Shown here: positions 38,289 through 45,993 of the stretch, piece after piece
Position numbering within the stretch: the first letter of the stretch is position 1
How the letters are laid out: the number at the start of each line of letters is the position of its first letter
Origin: Planctomycetota bacterium
Lineage (GTDB): Bacteria; Planctomycetota; UBA1135; GCA-002686595
Length of the DNA: 64,000 bases
Reading direction: 5' to 3'
Assembly (NCBI GenBank): GCA_023150475.1
Contig: JAKLKU010000011.1
Location: 1 to 64,000, forward strand
Notes under the pieces: model-generated
Databases searched by the model: none
Seen by the model: the letters and a program-made list of their open reading frames with translations, nothing else
What the model was told of the DNA's origin: nothing
Translations under genes and position numbers: made by a program

Positions 38289-38362
38289 TACCCCCGGCGG
38301 GAATCGAACCTGCAACCTCAGCTTTAGGAAAGCTGCGCTCTATCCGGTTGAGCTACGGGGGC
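38289..38362 (-). tRNA. tRNA-Arg, anticodon CCU (reads AGG)
   Basis: The reverse strand folds as a tRNA: acceptor GCCCCCG/CGGGGGT, D-arm GCTC...GAGC, a perfect anticodon stem CAGCT/AGCTG around TTCCTAA (anticodon CCU), variable loop AGGTT, T-loop TTCGATT and discriminator A. An encoded CCA follows at 38286-38288. Two blemishes are visible: a G-U closing pair in the acceptor and one A-C mismatch in the T-stem. It is inside the element, while only tRNA-Arg(CCU)-like 3' halves lie at the element ends. Confidence 0.85.
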
Positions 38363-38646
38363 GTGTGGCAGCGATGGTACTTGCCTCCGCCGCGCCCCTC
38401 CAGCTTCGGTGCCCGCGAACCGGGGCCGCCCCCGTTCCTGCGGCGAGGGAGGCCAAGGTCGGCGTCTGGCGGGAGCGACGGTCGCCGCGCCGTCGTGAGC
38501 GGCGAGAAGAGAGTTCCGGGTGCCCGGTCCACCCGGAAGGATCTTCCAACCGCCAGAAGGCCGTCGGGACGGTCGAGCATTACCAACCGCTCCGTTGGTA
38601 ACGGATTCGCTCCACCTGGAGGCTCCGCGCGGGCGATCCTTCGAGC

Positions 38647-39339
38647 ATGGTCGTGATCGGGTACATCCGCGTCAGCACCGAGGGGCAGGTCGAGGACGGA
38701 GTCTCGCTCGACGCGCAGCGCGAGAAAATCGAAGCGTGGGCGAAGCTGCACGACGAGACCGAGATCGTCATCTACAAGGACGCGGGGATCAGCGGCGCGT
38801 CGATGGACCAGCGGCCCGGACTGCAAGACGCGCTGCGCGAAGCGTGCAAGCGTCGCGCGGCGCTCGTCGTCTACTCGCTCTCGCGCCTCGCCCGCTCCAC
38901 ACGAGACACGTTGTCTATCAGCGACCGACTGGCGAAGTCCGGCGCGGAACTCGTCTCGCTGTCCGAGAGGATCGACACCACGAGCGCGAGCGGGAAGATG
39001 GTCTTCCGGCTCCTCGCCGTGCTCGCGGAGTTCGAGCGTGATCAGATCAGCGAGCGCACGCGCGCAGCGATGGCGCACATGCGCAGATCGGGTCGTCGCA
39101 TCTCTCGGTTCGCGCCCTACGGCTGGGACTTCGACGGGGTCGGTGAGACGCTCGTTGCCAACCTCGACGAGCAGCGGGTTGTCGTCCGAATGGTCGAGCT
39201 ACGCGCGCAGGGACGCAGCTTCCAGGCCATCGCGGACCAGCTCAACGACGAATCTGTGCCAACCAAGCAAGGCGTACACAAGTGGAGCGCGAAGGTGGTG
39301 TGGACAAGTCTTCAACGACGACGGCCGTTGGCTGCGTGA
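38647..39339 (+). CDS. Serine recombinase (resolvase/invertase type)
   Basis: A 230-aa protein with a resolvase catalytic domain: YIRVSTEGQ with the nucleophile Ser, YSLSRLARSTRDTL, and the E-helix GKMVFRLLAVLAEFERDQISERT. A partial recombinase/HTH region follows (PYGWDFDG, RSFQAIADQLNDESVPTK). It lacks the long C-terminal zinc domain of large serine integrases, so it is either a small invertase-like enzyme or a truncated one. It starts 285 bp from the tRNA. A 13-bp palindrome lies inside its catalytic domain. Its substrate sites are not evident. Confidence 0.85.
   Translation: MVVIGYIRVSTEGQVEDGVSLDAQREKIEAWAKLHDETEIVIYKDAGISGASMDQRPGLQDALREACKRRAALVVYSLSRLARSTRDTLSISDRLAKSGAELVSLSERIDTTSASGKMVFRLLAVLAEFERDQISERTRAAMAHMRRSGRRISRFAPYGWDFDGVGETLVANLDEQRVVVRMVELRAQGRSFQAIADQLNDESVPTKQGVHKWSAKVVWTSLQRRRPLAA
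38904..38916. repeat. 13-bp palindrome copy 9 (AGACACGTTGTCT)
   Basis: An exact copy inside the serine recombinase gene; it encodes RDTLS. Confidence 0.85.
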
Positions 39340-39419
39340 AGGCTTGCTCGGCTCGGCGATCCCGTGCGTTGGGAGGTGCGGCATCGTGATCGCGATCCGG
39401 TGCGGTCGAAACACCGTGG

Positions 39420-40103
39420 CTACACGGCGTACATCCACCCCGAGCCGTAGATGGTCGTGCCATTCCACGTGCGCGCCTCCCACATTGGTCTTCCGCTCGA
39501 TTCCTTCACGTCGTTGGCGAGCATCGCGTACACCCCCGAGGTGATCCATGAGGGAAACCCTCCTCGGAGTGTGCACAACTTCGCGGCGGTGTTCGGAGCG
39601 GTGCCCACCCACACAAGGTCGTTCGAACCGCGAATCCCGGTCTTCGCCACGAGGACCTTGCTTCCGTCGATCCCGACGACGTGATCTATGGCGTAGGTGG
39701 TCTGCGGATACCGCACCTTGATGGCCGGGTTGACGATCTCCTTGATCGCCTTGTTGATCCTGAGCGCCGTGCGCGTGGCCGCCGAGTTCTTGCCATCGCC
39801 AACGAAGACTGCCATGACTCGATCGCCGTCGAATGCGGTGATCCTGCCGCCGTTGTCGCGGATGATGCGACACGCGGTCGATAGGTAGCACTTGTAGATC
39901 TCGGCTGCGAATGTCGCGGACTCGCGGGCGACAAGTCCCGACGAGTCAACCAAGTCGGCGTACAGTACGACCGCATCCAAGGTGACACCGTCGTTTCCGA
40001 GGATGATCGCGTTGTCCTCTGGAACGTCTCTGCCTTCGCGGAGCTTCCAGTTGGTCCGCAGGATGTTGGTTACTTCACTCTTGATGTCGTCAGCGAGCGG
40101 CAT
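39420..40103 (-). CDS. pycC: Pycsar pyrimidine cyclase PycC
   Basis: A 227-aa class III nucleotidyl cyclase of the Pycsar type. Visible blocks are VVLYADLVDSSGLV (metal-binding Asp50), AAEIYKCYLSTACRIIRDNGG, FDGDRVMAVF (Asp94), and RGSNDLVWVGTAPNTAAKL. These match my memory of PycC sequences. Such enzymes make cCMP or cUMP on phage infection to switch on a partner effector. ATG 40103 begins the conserved part; the longer frame is unlike the family. It lies 2 bp after the PycTM gene as the last gene of a five-gene operon. Which nucleotide it makes cannot be told from sequence alone. Confidence 0.88.
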   Translation of the reverse strand: MPLADDIKSEVTNILRTNWKLREGRDVPEDNAIILGNDGVTLDAVVLYADLVDSSGLVARESATFAAEIYKCYLSTACRIIRDNGGRITAFDGDRVMAVFVGDGKNSAATRTALRINKAIKEIVNPAIKVRYPQTTYAIDHVVGIDGSKVLVAKTGIRGSNDLVWVGTAPNTAAKLCTLRGGFPSWITSGVYAMLANDVKESSGRPMWEARTWNGTTIYGSGWMYAV

Positions 40104-40105
40104 GG

Positions 40106-40630
40106 TCAACCCTGGTACAGGATGTAGAGGGCGAGCATCCACGGCAGGATGCCCGCGAACAGCCAAGCGGTCGCGAAGCGAACGCGGCGGTACTTGTTCC
40201 TGGCGATCTCAGCGTTCCGATGGCACTGAGCTGTGAGGTCGGCGAGGTACTTGGAAGGCGTTAGCGCGTCCACCTCCTTCCGGTACTGCTCAGCGTTTCG
40301 CTCTGCGATACCGCCGAAGAAGATCAGTGAACCAGTCGGTCCCTTCGTCTGGGGGAAGGTCGCGAGTGCGCAGTACGCGAGGCTGACGAACTGCGGAACT
40401 ACACCGGCGGCGATAACGCCGAGCGTTGGCAGCGTGAGCCTGTCTGCCGCCGGTGAGATGGTCGTGACCGATGCGACGATCGCACACGAGATGGCTGTCA
40501 GCACGGGCACCTTTGCATCGACGGCGCGGACCCAGTCGAGCAACCGCGCGAGTTCAGCGGTCTGAACCTCGACGATCCACTCGTGGGAATCGTCGCGCGG
40601 CGAAGCAGGTCGCTTGGGCTTGCGGCTCAC
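40106..40630 (-). CDS. pycTM: Pycsar transmembrane effector PycTM (DUF5706-like)
   Basis: A 174-aa membrane protein with two central hydrophobic helices (about 43-62 and 69-92) and one C-terminal helix (about 150-170). The cytosolic segment between them carries FFGGIAERNAEQYRKEVDALTP and KYLADLTAQCHRNAEIARNKY. This is the layout of PycTM effectors, which damage the inner membrane when they bind cCMP/cUMP. It starts at GTG, 9 bp after the small HTH gene. The match of gene order and sequence with its cyclase neighbour makes the call firm. Confidence 0.85.
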   Translation of the reverse strand: MSRKPKRPASPRDDSHEWIVEVQTAELARLLDWVRAVDAKVPVLTAISCAIVASVTTISPAADRLTLPTLGVIAAGVVPQFVSLAYCALATFPQTKGPTGSLIFFGGIAERNAEQYRKEVDALTPSKYLADLTAQCHRNAEIARNKYRRVRFATAWLFAGILPWMLALYILYQG

Positions 40631-40639
40631 GTGAACGGG

Positions 40640-40843
40640 CTACTTGCGTCGGTTGTAGGGGGACTGGTTGGTCGGCTTCAACGACACCTCGTTCTCACTG
40701 GCTTTCTGGCGTACAGCCGCCTCGGTTCGTCCCAGTTCCCACGCGATGAGACGGGTCGGCGTGTTGCCACCGGCGAGCTTCTCCAGCTTGCGTTCCTGGG
40801 GCTTCGTCCATTCCTTGCGGTGATTCGCGGGCGTCTTGGCCAT
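40640..40843 (-). CDS. Small SANT/Myb-like HTH protein
   Basis: A 67-aa protein: WTKPQERKLEKLAGGNTP, then LIAWELGRTEAAVRQKASE, ending in SLKPTNQSPYNRRK. The Trp-led first helix and RTEAAVRQKA recognition helix resemble small Myb/SANT-type DNA-binding proteins found widely in bacteria with this same tail. Its place between a CBASS effector and a Pycsar effector, with 8- and 9-bp gaps, suggests it regulates the operon. This is inference from position only. Confidence 0.75.
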   Translation of the reverse strand: MAKTPANHRKEWTKPQERKLEKLAGGNTPTRLIAWELGRTEAAVRQKASENEVSLKPTNQSPYNRRK

Positions 40844-40851
40844 GTTGACTC

Positions 40852-41436
40852 TCAGCTCTTGGGATGTGTGGCCTGGACCTCGACGCGAGGTCCGGCTGCT
40901 CGGGGGTCGTCAGCGGCGGGCGTCTGCGCATCGAGGTCCACCGTGAAGTCGTAGTCGCCGGACTGCACCTTCTTCTGCGCCCGCTTGAAGGCCCATTCAG
41001 GAGGCGTGATGCTCTGGCGGCGAGCCTCTTCCATCGCCGACATCCAGCGCTGAAACTCGGCCTCGAACTCTGCAAACGGCTTTCGTGACGCAACCATCGC
41101 CGTTTGTCGGAAGCGATCGCGAAGGTTTCCAAACGTGGCCGCAGCAAGTTCTAGCTCTTTCACGCTTTCGTCGAACCTCAACGCGGCGAAGATGCTAGGC
41201 AGGATTCCAGCGAGCATCGAGAACGCAGCGGTCAGGTACTTGATCTCGACGACCGGCGAGTCACGGAGTACCGCCCAACCGGCGAGTCCGCCAAGTACCA
41301 GTGGCGCGACGATGAAGAAGACGCGCACGTAGCGCTTGAACCGCAGCCAGATGTGCAGCGCCGTCGCCGTGTAGAGGCAGTTCTCGAACTGCCGCTTGCA
41401 TTCAGTGATCAGCGCGTCGGTCTTTGTCGGTGCCAT
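40852..41436 (-). CDS. SLATT-domain two-TM effector (CBASS)
   Basis: A 194-aa protein with two adjacent transmembrane helices (about 29-49 and 56-75) in the pattern of SLATT proteins. The N-terminal segment QFENCLYTATALHIWLRFKRYVR precedes them, and after them come helices with FDESVKELE and LRDRFRQTA. SLATT proteins are membrane-disrupting effectors of cyclic-oligonucleotide defence. It starts 2 bp after the CD-NTase, so the two form a minimal type I CBASS. ATG 41436 matches the family start. Confidence 0.83.
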   Translation of the reverse strand: MAPTKTDALITECKRQFENCLYTATALHIWLRFKRYVRVFFIVAPLVLGGLAGWAVLRDSPVVEIKYLTAAFSMLAGILPSIFAALRFDESVKELELAAATFGNLRDRFRQTAMVASRKPFAEFEAEFQRWMSAMEEARRQSITPPEWAFKRAQKKVQSGDYDFTVDLDAQTPAADDPRAAGPRVEVQATHPKS

Positions 41437-41438
41437 CG

Positions 41439-42365
41439 TTACGCCAGGGGCATGTCGTCGCCGAAGATCTTCCGCCATTCCAAGCCAGCGAGGACGGGGT
41501 CTTCGTCTCGTTCGTAGCCGCACGCCTTCACGGCACGCGCATGCGCGGACTCAGCCCGGCTCTTCCATTCCGAACCGAGGCCGATCCACTCGCCCGTACC
41601 CGGAACTGTCACCCAGCTCAACCACCCGGCCCGAGTGACCAAGTGCGCGAAGAAGTCTCGCGACATCCAGTCGTAGTAGACCTCGCTCTTGTCCGCGTGC
41701 GACCAGCCGTCCAGGAACTCAACCGCGAGCAGCTCCAGACAGAAGGACTTGAGGGGAACATTGCAGTGTTCCTGCCACTTCTTCGCCATGCGGATCAAAG
41801 CGCGCGTGTTGCCGTTGGTCTTCTCGTCGGATTTGCGAACGTGTGCGATCTCGGCCTTCGGGTCCGTGACCTTGTACGAGCCGCCGTCCTTGGTGTTGCA
41901 GATGCGGTAGCGTCCTGTCGTGCCGCCGAAAAGCGGATCGCGTTCTTCGAAGGCCGGGACAACCTCGACGGCGTACGAGTCGAAGCTGACCACGACGACC
42001 TGTCCATCGCCGCGCATCTCCGTTCTTGGATAGCTCGCGGACAGAACCCGCTTGACCTCTTGCAGTAGCTCCGACTGCTTGTTCGCGTCCCAGGGTCGTG
42101 CCTCGAAGCGCGTGTAGACAGAGTCCGGCAAGACGAAGAGCACGTCGATGTCGCGGGGCGGTCGGATCTCGGTGGACTTGCCCCAAGATCCGACGAGGAG
42201 GCTATTCGACGCGCCCGAGCTGACGCCGTAGTACCACTGGTTGAGGCAAGAACGGACGCCGCTGTGCTTAGTCCTGCCGTCTGCGCGCTGGTCTTCCGTC
42301 AGCATCAAGTTCGACCCGAACTGGCGGAAGCGACTCCAAGTAGTCATCTTCGTGAACGTGCTCAT
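41439..42365 (-). CDS. CD-NTase (CBASS cyclic-oligonucleotide synthase)
   Basis: A 308-aa SMODS-type nucleotidyltransferase: VGSWGKST (Gly59-Ser60), the metal-binding pair DID (Asp72, Asp74) and a third acid in VEVVPAF (Glu134). An RMAKKWQEH-type helical spine follows. Such enzymes make cyclic di- or trinucleotides on phage infection. ATG 42365 is used because the 98 residues upstream are low-complexity and overlap the divergent promoter. It is the first gene of a five-gene reverse-strand operon. The clade and product cannot be set from sequence alone. Confidence 0.88.
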   Translation of the reverse strand: MSTFTKMTTWSRFRQFGSNLMLTEDQRADGRTKHSGVRSCLNQWYYGVSSGASNSLLVGSWGKSTEIRPPRDIDVLFVLPDSVYTRFEARPWDANKQSELLQEVKRVLSASYPRTEMRGDGQVVVVSFDSYAVEVVPAFEERDPLFGGTTGRYRICNTKDGGSYKVTDPKAEIAHVRKSDEKTNGNTRALIRMAKKWQEHCNVPLKSFCLELLAVEFLDGWSHADKSEVYYDWMSRDFFAHLVTRAGWLSWVTVPGTGEWIGLGSEWKSRAESAHARAVKACGYERDEDPVLAGLEWRKIFGDDMPLA

Positions 42366-42558
42366 GCGCCCCCCCGTGCCTCGGCCCGCACCGCTCGCCA
42401 CGCCGCGCTCAACCCGGATGGCCGCACCGCCGACGAAGCGGCCCACGCACCAGGACCCGCGTACGCGGTTCCAAGGACGGCGCGCCGCCTCGGGCGCAAG
42501 TTCGGAGACTGGGGACCGTGCTCCGGCAGGAGGGGGTTCAGTGGCATGTGCTCGAAAT

Positions 42559-42602
42559 CCGACATCTACGACGTTGACTATGTAGTCGATGTCGGCTAGG
42601 TT
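42559..42602 (+). promoter_or_regulatory. Promoter and dyad operator of the XRE-ImmA gene
   Basis: An 8-bp inverted repeat CCGACATC (42559-42566) / GATGTCGG (42588-42595) flanks a TTGACT box (42574-42579). A TAGGTT box lies 17 bp further on (42597-42602). The layout suggests autorepression of the XRE-family gene starting at 42658. The same region may also affect the divergent CBASS-Pycsar operon. Confidence 0.5.
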
Positions 42603-42657
42603 CAATCCAGAATCCTCGGTTTCCGCCCGCCGTTCGGGGGCAGACGAGCAGGTGCCC

Positions 42658-43920
42658 ATGACTCAGACCCCTCAAGACCTCGGCAAGCGCCTCCAGGAGG
42701 CACGGGAGGCCGCCGGGCTGACCCAGGCGGTCGTCTCCGAGCACCTGGGGGTCCCGCGCTCTGCGGTGGCGGAGTTCGAGGCCGGGCGACGGAACGTCAC
42801 CGGCCTGGAGCTGGACCGGCTCGCCCGGCTCTACGGGCGGTCGGCTGCCGAGCTGCTCGAACCCACCCCGATGGCACCCGACCCGGTCTCCACGCTGCTT
42901 CGCGCGTCCCAGGAGATCGCGAGGGACCACGCCCTAGAGCAGAGGGTGCGCGGCTACTGGCGGCTCTGCGACGAGGTCGATCGACTCGAACGCGAACTCG
43001 GGATGCCGCGCAGGCCGTCGGCGCTGTTCGCCTATGCGATCGCCGCTCCGAACACGAAGTGGGAGGCGATCAAGCAGGGCCAAGACGTGGCTGCTCTCGA
43101 ACGCAACCGCCTCGACCTCGGCACGTCGCCGGTGTGGGAACTACCGGAGATTCTCCAAGCGCAGGGTGTTCGCGTCACCGAGGAGGCGCTGCCGGACGGC
43201 GTCTCGGGCGCGTTCCTCTACGGGAAGGATCTCGGCCCGCTGATCATCGTGAACGAGAACGAGCACCGAGTGCGTCGGCTCTTCTCGTACGCGCACGAGT
43301 TCGCGCACGCGCTCCTCGACCGAGCCCGCAACGCGACCGTCAGCCGTCGATCGGACAAGGACGACTTGATGGAGGTGCGGGCCAACGCTTTCGCTGCGCA
43401 CTTCTTGATGCCGGAGGCAGGTGTCTTCGCGTTCCTCGCGACCCTCGGCAAGGGCGAGACTGGGCGACAGCTCCAGGTCGTGCCGGACTCCGCGAGCACC
43501 GGCAGCGCGGACGCCGTCTTCGCCTCGAAGCGGTTGACCCCATCGAGCCAAGCGGTGCAGATCCACGACATCGTGCTACTCGCGCACGTGTTCGGCGTGA
43601 GCTACTCCGCCGCCTTGTTCCACCTGCTCAACCTGAAAGTGCTGACCCGCGACCAGTTCGAGGCGCTCCAGGTCCAAGAAGAACACGCGCGACGGCTGGC
43701 ACGAGCGTTGCGCGGCGACGCACTCGACGAGGACTTCCACTGGAAGCTCTCCTCGCAGGTTCTCTCTCTCGGGCTCGAAGCGTACCGCCGCGAAGTCATC
43801 TCGCGCCGCAAGCTCGTCGAGCTGGCGAAGGAAGCCGGGATCGCGGAGTCCACGGTCGATGAAGTCCTCACCGATGCCGGGCTCGACGACGATCCGGTGC
43901 CCGCGCAGGTGGCGGAGTGA
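42658..43920 (+). CDS. XRE-family regulator fused to ImmA/IrrE metalloprotease
   Basis: A 420-aa protein. The N-terminal helix-turn-helix (GLTQAVVSEHLGVPRSAVAEFEAG, shown as residues 20-43) is followed by an ImmA/IrrE-type zinc protease domain with HEFAH (213-217) and downstream Glu in EVRANAFAAHFLMP. Such fusions repress mobile-element genes and are relieved by proteolysis under stress. ATG 42658 is preferred over the ATG at 42589, which would put the dyad operator inside the gene. Its stop is 6 bp before a PIN gene, so the two may act as an antitoxin-toxin pair. Confidence 0.85.
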   Translation: MTQTPQDLGKRLQEAREAAGLTQAVVSEHLGVPRSAVAEFEAGRRNVTGLELDRLARLYGRSAAELLEPTPMAPDPVSTLLRASQEIARDHALEQRVRGYWRLCDEVDRLERELGMPRRPSALFAYAIAAPNTKWEAIKQGQDVAALERNRLDLGTSPVWELPEILQAQGVRVTEEALPDGVSGAFLYGKDLGPLIIVNENEHRVRRLFSYAHEFAHALLDRARNATVSRRSDKDDLMEVRANAFAAHFLMPEAGVFAFLATLGKGETGRQLQVVPDSASTGSADAVFASKRLTPSSQAVQIHDIVLLAHVFGVSYSAALFHLLNLKVLTRDQFEALQVQEEHARRLARALRGDALDEDFHWKLSSQVLSLGLEAYRREVISRRKLVELAKEAGIAESTVDEVLTDAGLDDDPVPAQVAE

Positions 43921-43926
43921 CCGCAG

Positions 43927-44490
43927 TTGGAAGAGGCCGCCGATCGCCGCGCACGGGTCGTCTGCGACACGTGCATCCTCGTGAACTTCGCGCGCATCGC
44001 GCGGCTCGACCTCCTCGTCGAGCATCCTGACTACCGCTTCGTCGTCCCCGATCAGGTGCTCGATGAGCTGACCGAGCCTGGACAACGTGTCTACGTGGAC
44101 GCGGCGATCGCGAGCGGAGGTCTCGAACTCGTCGTGTCGTCCGACCTCGCGGAGATCACGAAGGCCGTCGAGCTGCGTCGGCACATGGACCGAGGCGAGG
44201 CCGTCGCGTTCGCGGTCGCTGAACACCGAGGTTGGCGCATCGCGACCGACGAAGGGCGGCGGACGCGACGCATGATCGTCGAGCAGCTAGGCGCGACGCG
44301 ACTCCTGACGACACCGGCGATCATCCTCCAGTGCATCCGCGCTGGAGTGCTCACGGTGGCGGACGCCGACGCGATCAAGGCGGAGCTGGAGCGACACCGC
44401 TTCCGCATGGGATTCGCGAGCTTCGCTGACCTGATTGGCACAAGCGGTTTCGGCCCTGACACCGCGGCGCGACGCGATCGAGAGCAGTAG
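43927..44490 (+). CDS. PIN-like toxin (DUF3368-type) paired with XRE-ImmA
   Basis: A 187-aa protein. Asp14 (VVCDTCILVNFARI) and Glu47 (VPDQVLDELTE) are followed by MDRGEAVAFAVAEHRGWRIATDEG, the acidic pattern of PIN/DUF3368 proteins. It begins at TTG 6 bases after the XRE-ImmA stop; the exact start is uncertain. The likely activity is RNA cleavage, with its neighbour as regulator or antitoxin. A one-mismatch copy of the 13-bp palindrome (44080-44092) lies inside it and encodes GQRVY. Confidence 0.75.
   Translation: MEEAADRRARVVCDTCILVNFARIARLDLLVEHPDYRFVVPDQVLDELTEPGQRVYVDAAIASGGLELVVSSDLAEITKAVELRRHMDRGEAVAFAVAEHRGWRIATDEGRRTRRMIVEQLGATRLLTTPAIILQCIRAGVLTVADADAIKAELERHRFRMGFASFADLIGTSGFGPDTAARRDREQ
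44080..44092. repeat. 13-bp palindrome copy 10, one mismatch (GGACAACGTGTCT)
   Basis: It differs from the consensus only in its first base. It lies in the PIN gene and is read in the same frame as copy 7. Confidence 0.7.
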
Positions 44491-44525
44491 ATCCCTGTGG
44501 CAAGGCAGACGAGGACAAGATCAAC

Positions 44526-45878
44526 ATGAACATTCGGTCGGCATTCCCCATCGGCAGTGTGATAGGAGGACAGTACGAGGTCCTCGACGTGCTCGGACAT
44601 GGTGGCATGGGCGTCGTGCTTCGCGTGCGCCGCAAGAGAGACCGCAAGGAGTTCGCTCTCAAGTACTGCAACGTTGCTGCGGACGAGGCTATCCGTCGAT
44701 TCGCCCGCGAGGTTCGCGCGATGCAGGCGATCTCGCACCCAAACGTCATGCGGGTCCTTGATGCCAACCTGGACAACGATCCGCCGTACTTCGTCATGCC
44801 TCTAGCGGTGGGCAGCCTCGCCGATGAAGACCTACGTTCCAACGAGACCGAGGCACTGAAGGCGTTCGTCGCGATTCTTGAGGGCGTGCAGGCCATTCAC
44901 GCATCCGGCGGGACGCATCGCGACTTGAAGCCCGCCAACGCCATGCGGTTGCCGAATGGCACGGTGGTAGTGTCCGATCTTGGCCTCGTGAAACTCGATC
45001 CGAGGGACACGACGATCCTTACTCAAACGGCTCAGTTCGTCGGCACGAGGAAGTATTGCGCACCGGAGCAGATGCTCCCGCAGGGAAGTCGGAATGCCGA
45101 TGCGAGGACGGATGTGTATCAGCTCGGGAAGACGCTCTATGAACTCGTGACGGGTGAAGACGCGGCGTTGGTGAACCCGGATGTCTTGCCGAGCGGACTT
45201 GCTCACATCGTTCGCAGGTCAACCCGCGAGGCACCCGCCGAGCGCTACAAGAGCATCGCGGAACTCCGAGATGCACTAGAAGGCTATATGCGCGCGAAGG
45301 CTCCCGGTGCGCAGCCCTTGCAGCGATTCGACGTGCTGCTTCAACAAGCGTCGGAGCTGCTCAAGGGTAACGAGTACAAGCCCGAGACTCTGAGGGAGCT
45401 GTGCTCCATCCTCGCGCACCTTGATCAGCGTGAGGACGAGCTGGTCATCTCGATGTTCACCCAGCTTGATCCGCTACTGCTTCGCGCGCTTGGGGCAAAC
45501 ATGCCGGATGATCTTGAGCCAGCGCTGGAGAGGTACTCGAAGGCGATCGACGAGCTGGTCGGCGGAAAGAGCTTCTCCTTCGCGGAAACCGTGGCGAACC
45601 AGATGAAGGTCGTGTTCGAGTCCGCGACCGTGTCCAGTCTCCGTTGCGCTGCCCTGCGGACGGCATTGGTCGCGGCGGTTGCGTTGTGGCGATTCGCTGC
45701 GATGGACACGCTTAGCGAGATGCTCAAGTCCGTCACTCGTGACGATGACGCGATGGCGATCGCCGAGATGCTCCGCGAGAAGAAGGCGACCTTCGCGAAG
45801 ATCGCCAGCCAGTACACGCCGACTCAATTGCACCCGATCATCCGAACGGTGTGGGAGGAAGTGCAGACCGAGGAGTAG
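44526..45878 (+). CDS. Ser/Thr protein kinase, probable defence kinase
   Basis: A 450-aa Hanks-type kinase: glycine loop LGHGGMGVV (23-31), Lys46, HRDLKPAN (131-138), DLG (151-153, in place of DFG) and APEQ (179-182). There is no transmembrane helix. The C-terminal 190 residues are helical and unassigned (LLKGNEYKPETLREL...VFESATVSSLRCAALRTAL). Soluble kinases in defence islands can phosphorylate host translation factors during infection, as Stk2 does. Here that role is inferred from location only. The ATG follows GAGGACAAGATCAAC. Confidence 0.8.
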   Translation: MNIRSAFPIGSVIGGQYEVLDVLGHGGMGVVLRVRRKRDRKEFALKYCNVAADEAIRRFAREVRAMQAISHPNVMRVLDANLDNDPPYFVMPLAVGSLADEDLRSNETEALKAFVAILEGVQAIHASGGTHRDLKPANAMRLPNGTVVVSDLGLVKLDPRDTTILTQTAQFVGTRKYCAPEQMLPQGSRNADARTDVYQLGKTLYELVTGEDAALVNPDVLPSGLAHIVRRSTREAPAERYKSIAELRDALEGYMRAKAPGAQPLQRFDVLLQQASELLKGNEYKPETLRELCSILAHLDQREDELVISMFTQLDPLLLRALGANMPDDLEPALERYSKAIDELVGGKSFSFAETVANQMKVVFESATVSSLRCAALRTALVAAVALWRFAAMDTLSEMLKSVTRDDDAMAIAEMLREKKATFAKIASQYTPTQLHPIIRTVWEEVQTEE

Positions 45879-45993
45879 CGGCGTCTCCACCGGAGCGACT
45901 GGACCGACACAACATGCGCAAGCACATGAAGCATGGCTGCACGCTGCGGCAACACCAGCGCGTCTCTGCTCAGGCCGCCAAGTAGGACACCCG

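Noticed and set aside
38267..38656. Forward frame reading GIEPATSAL through the tRNA region
   Set aside because: This is the well-known spurious product of reading a tRNA gene in antisense; the DNA here is the tRNA-Arg.
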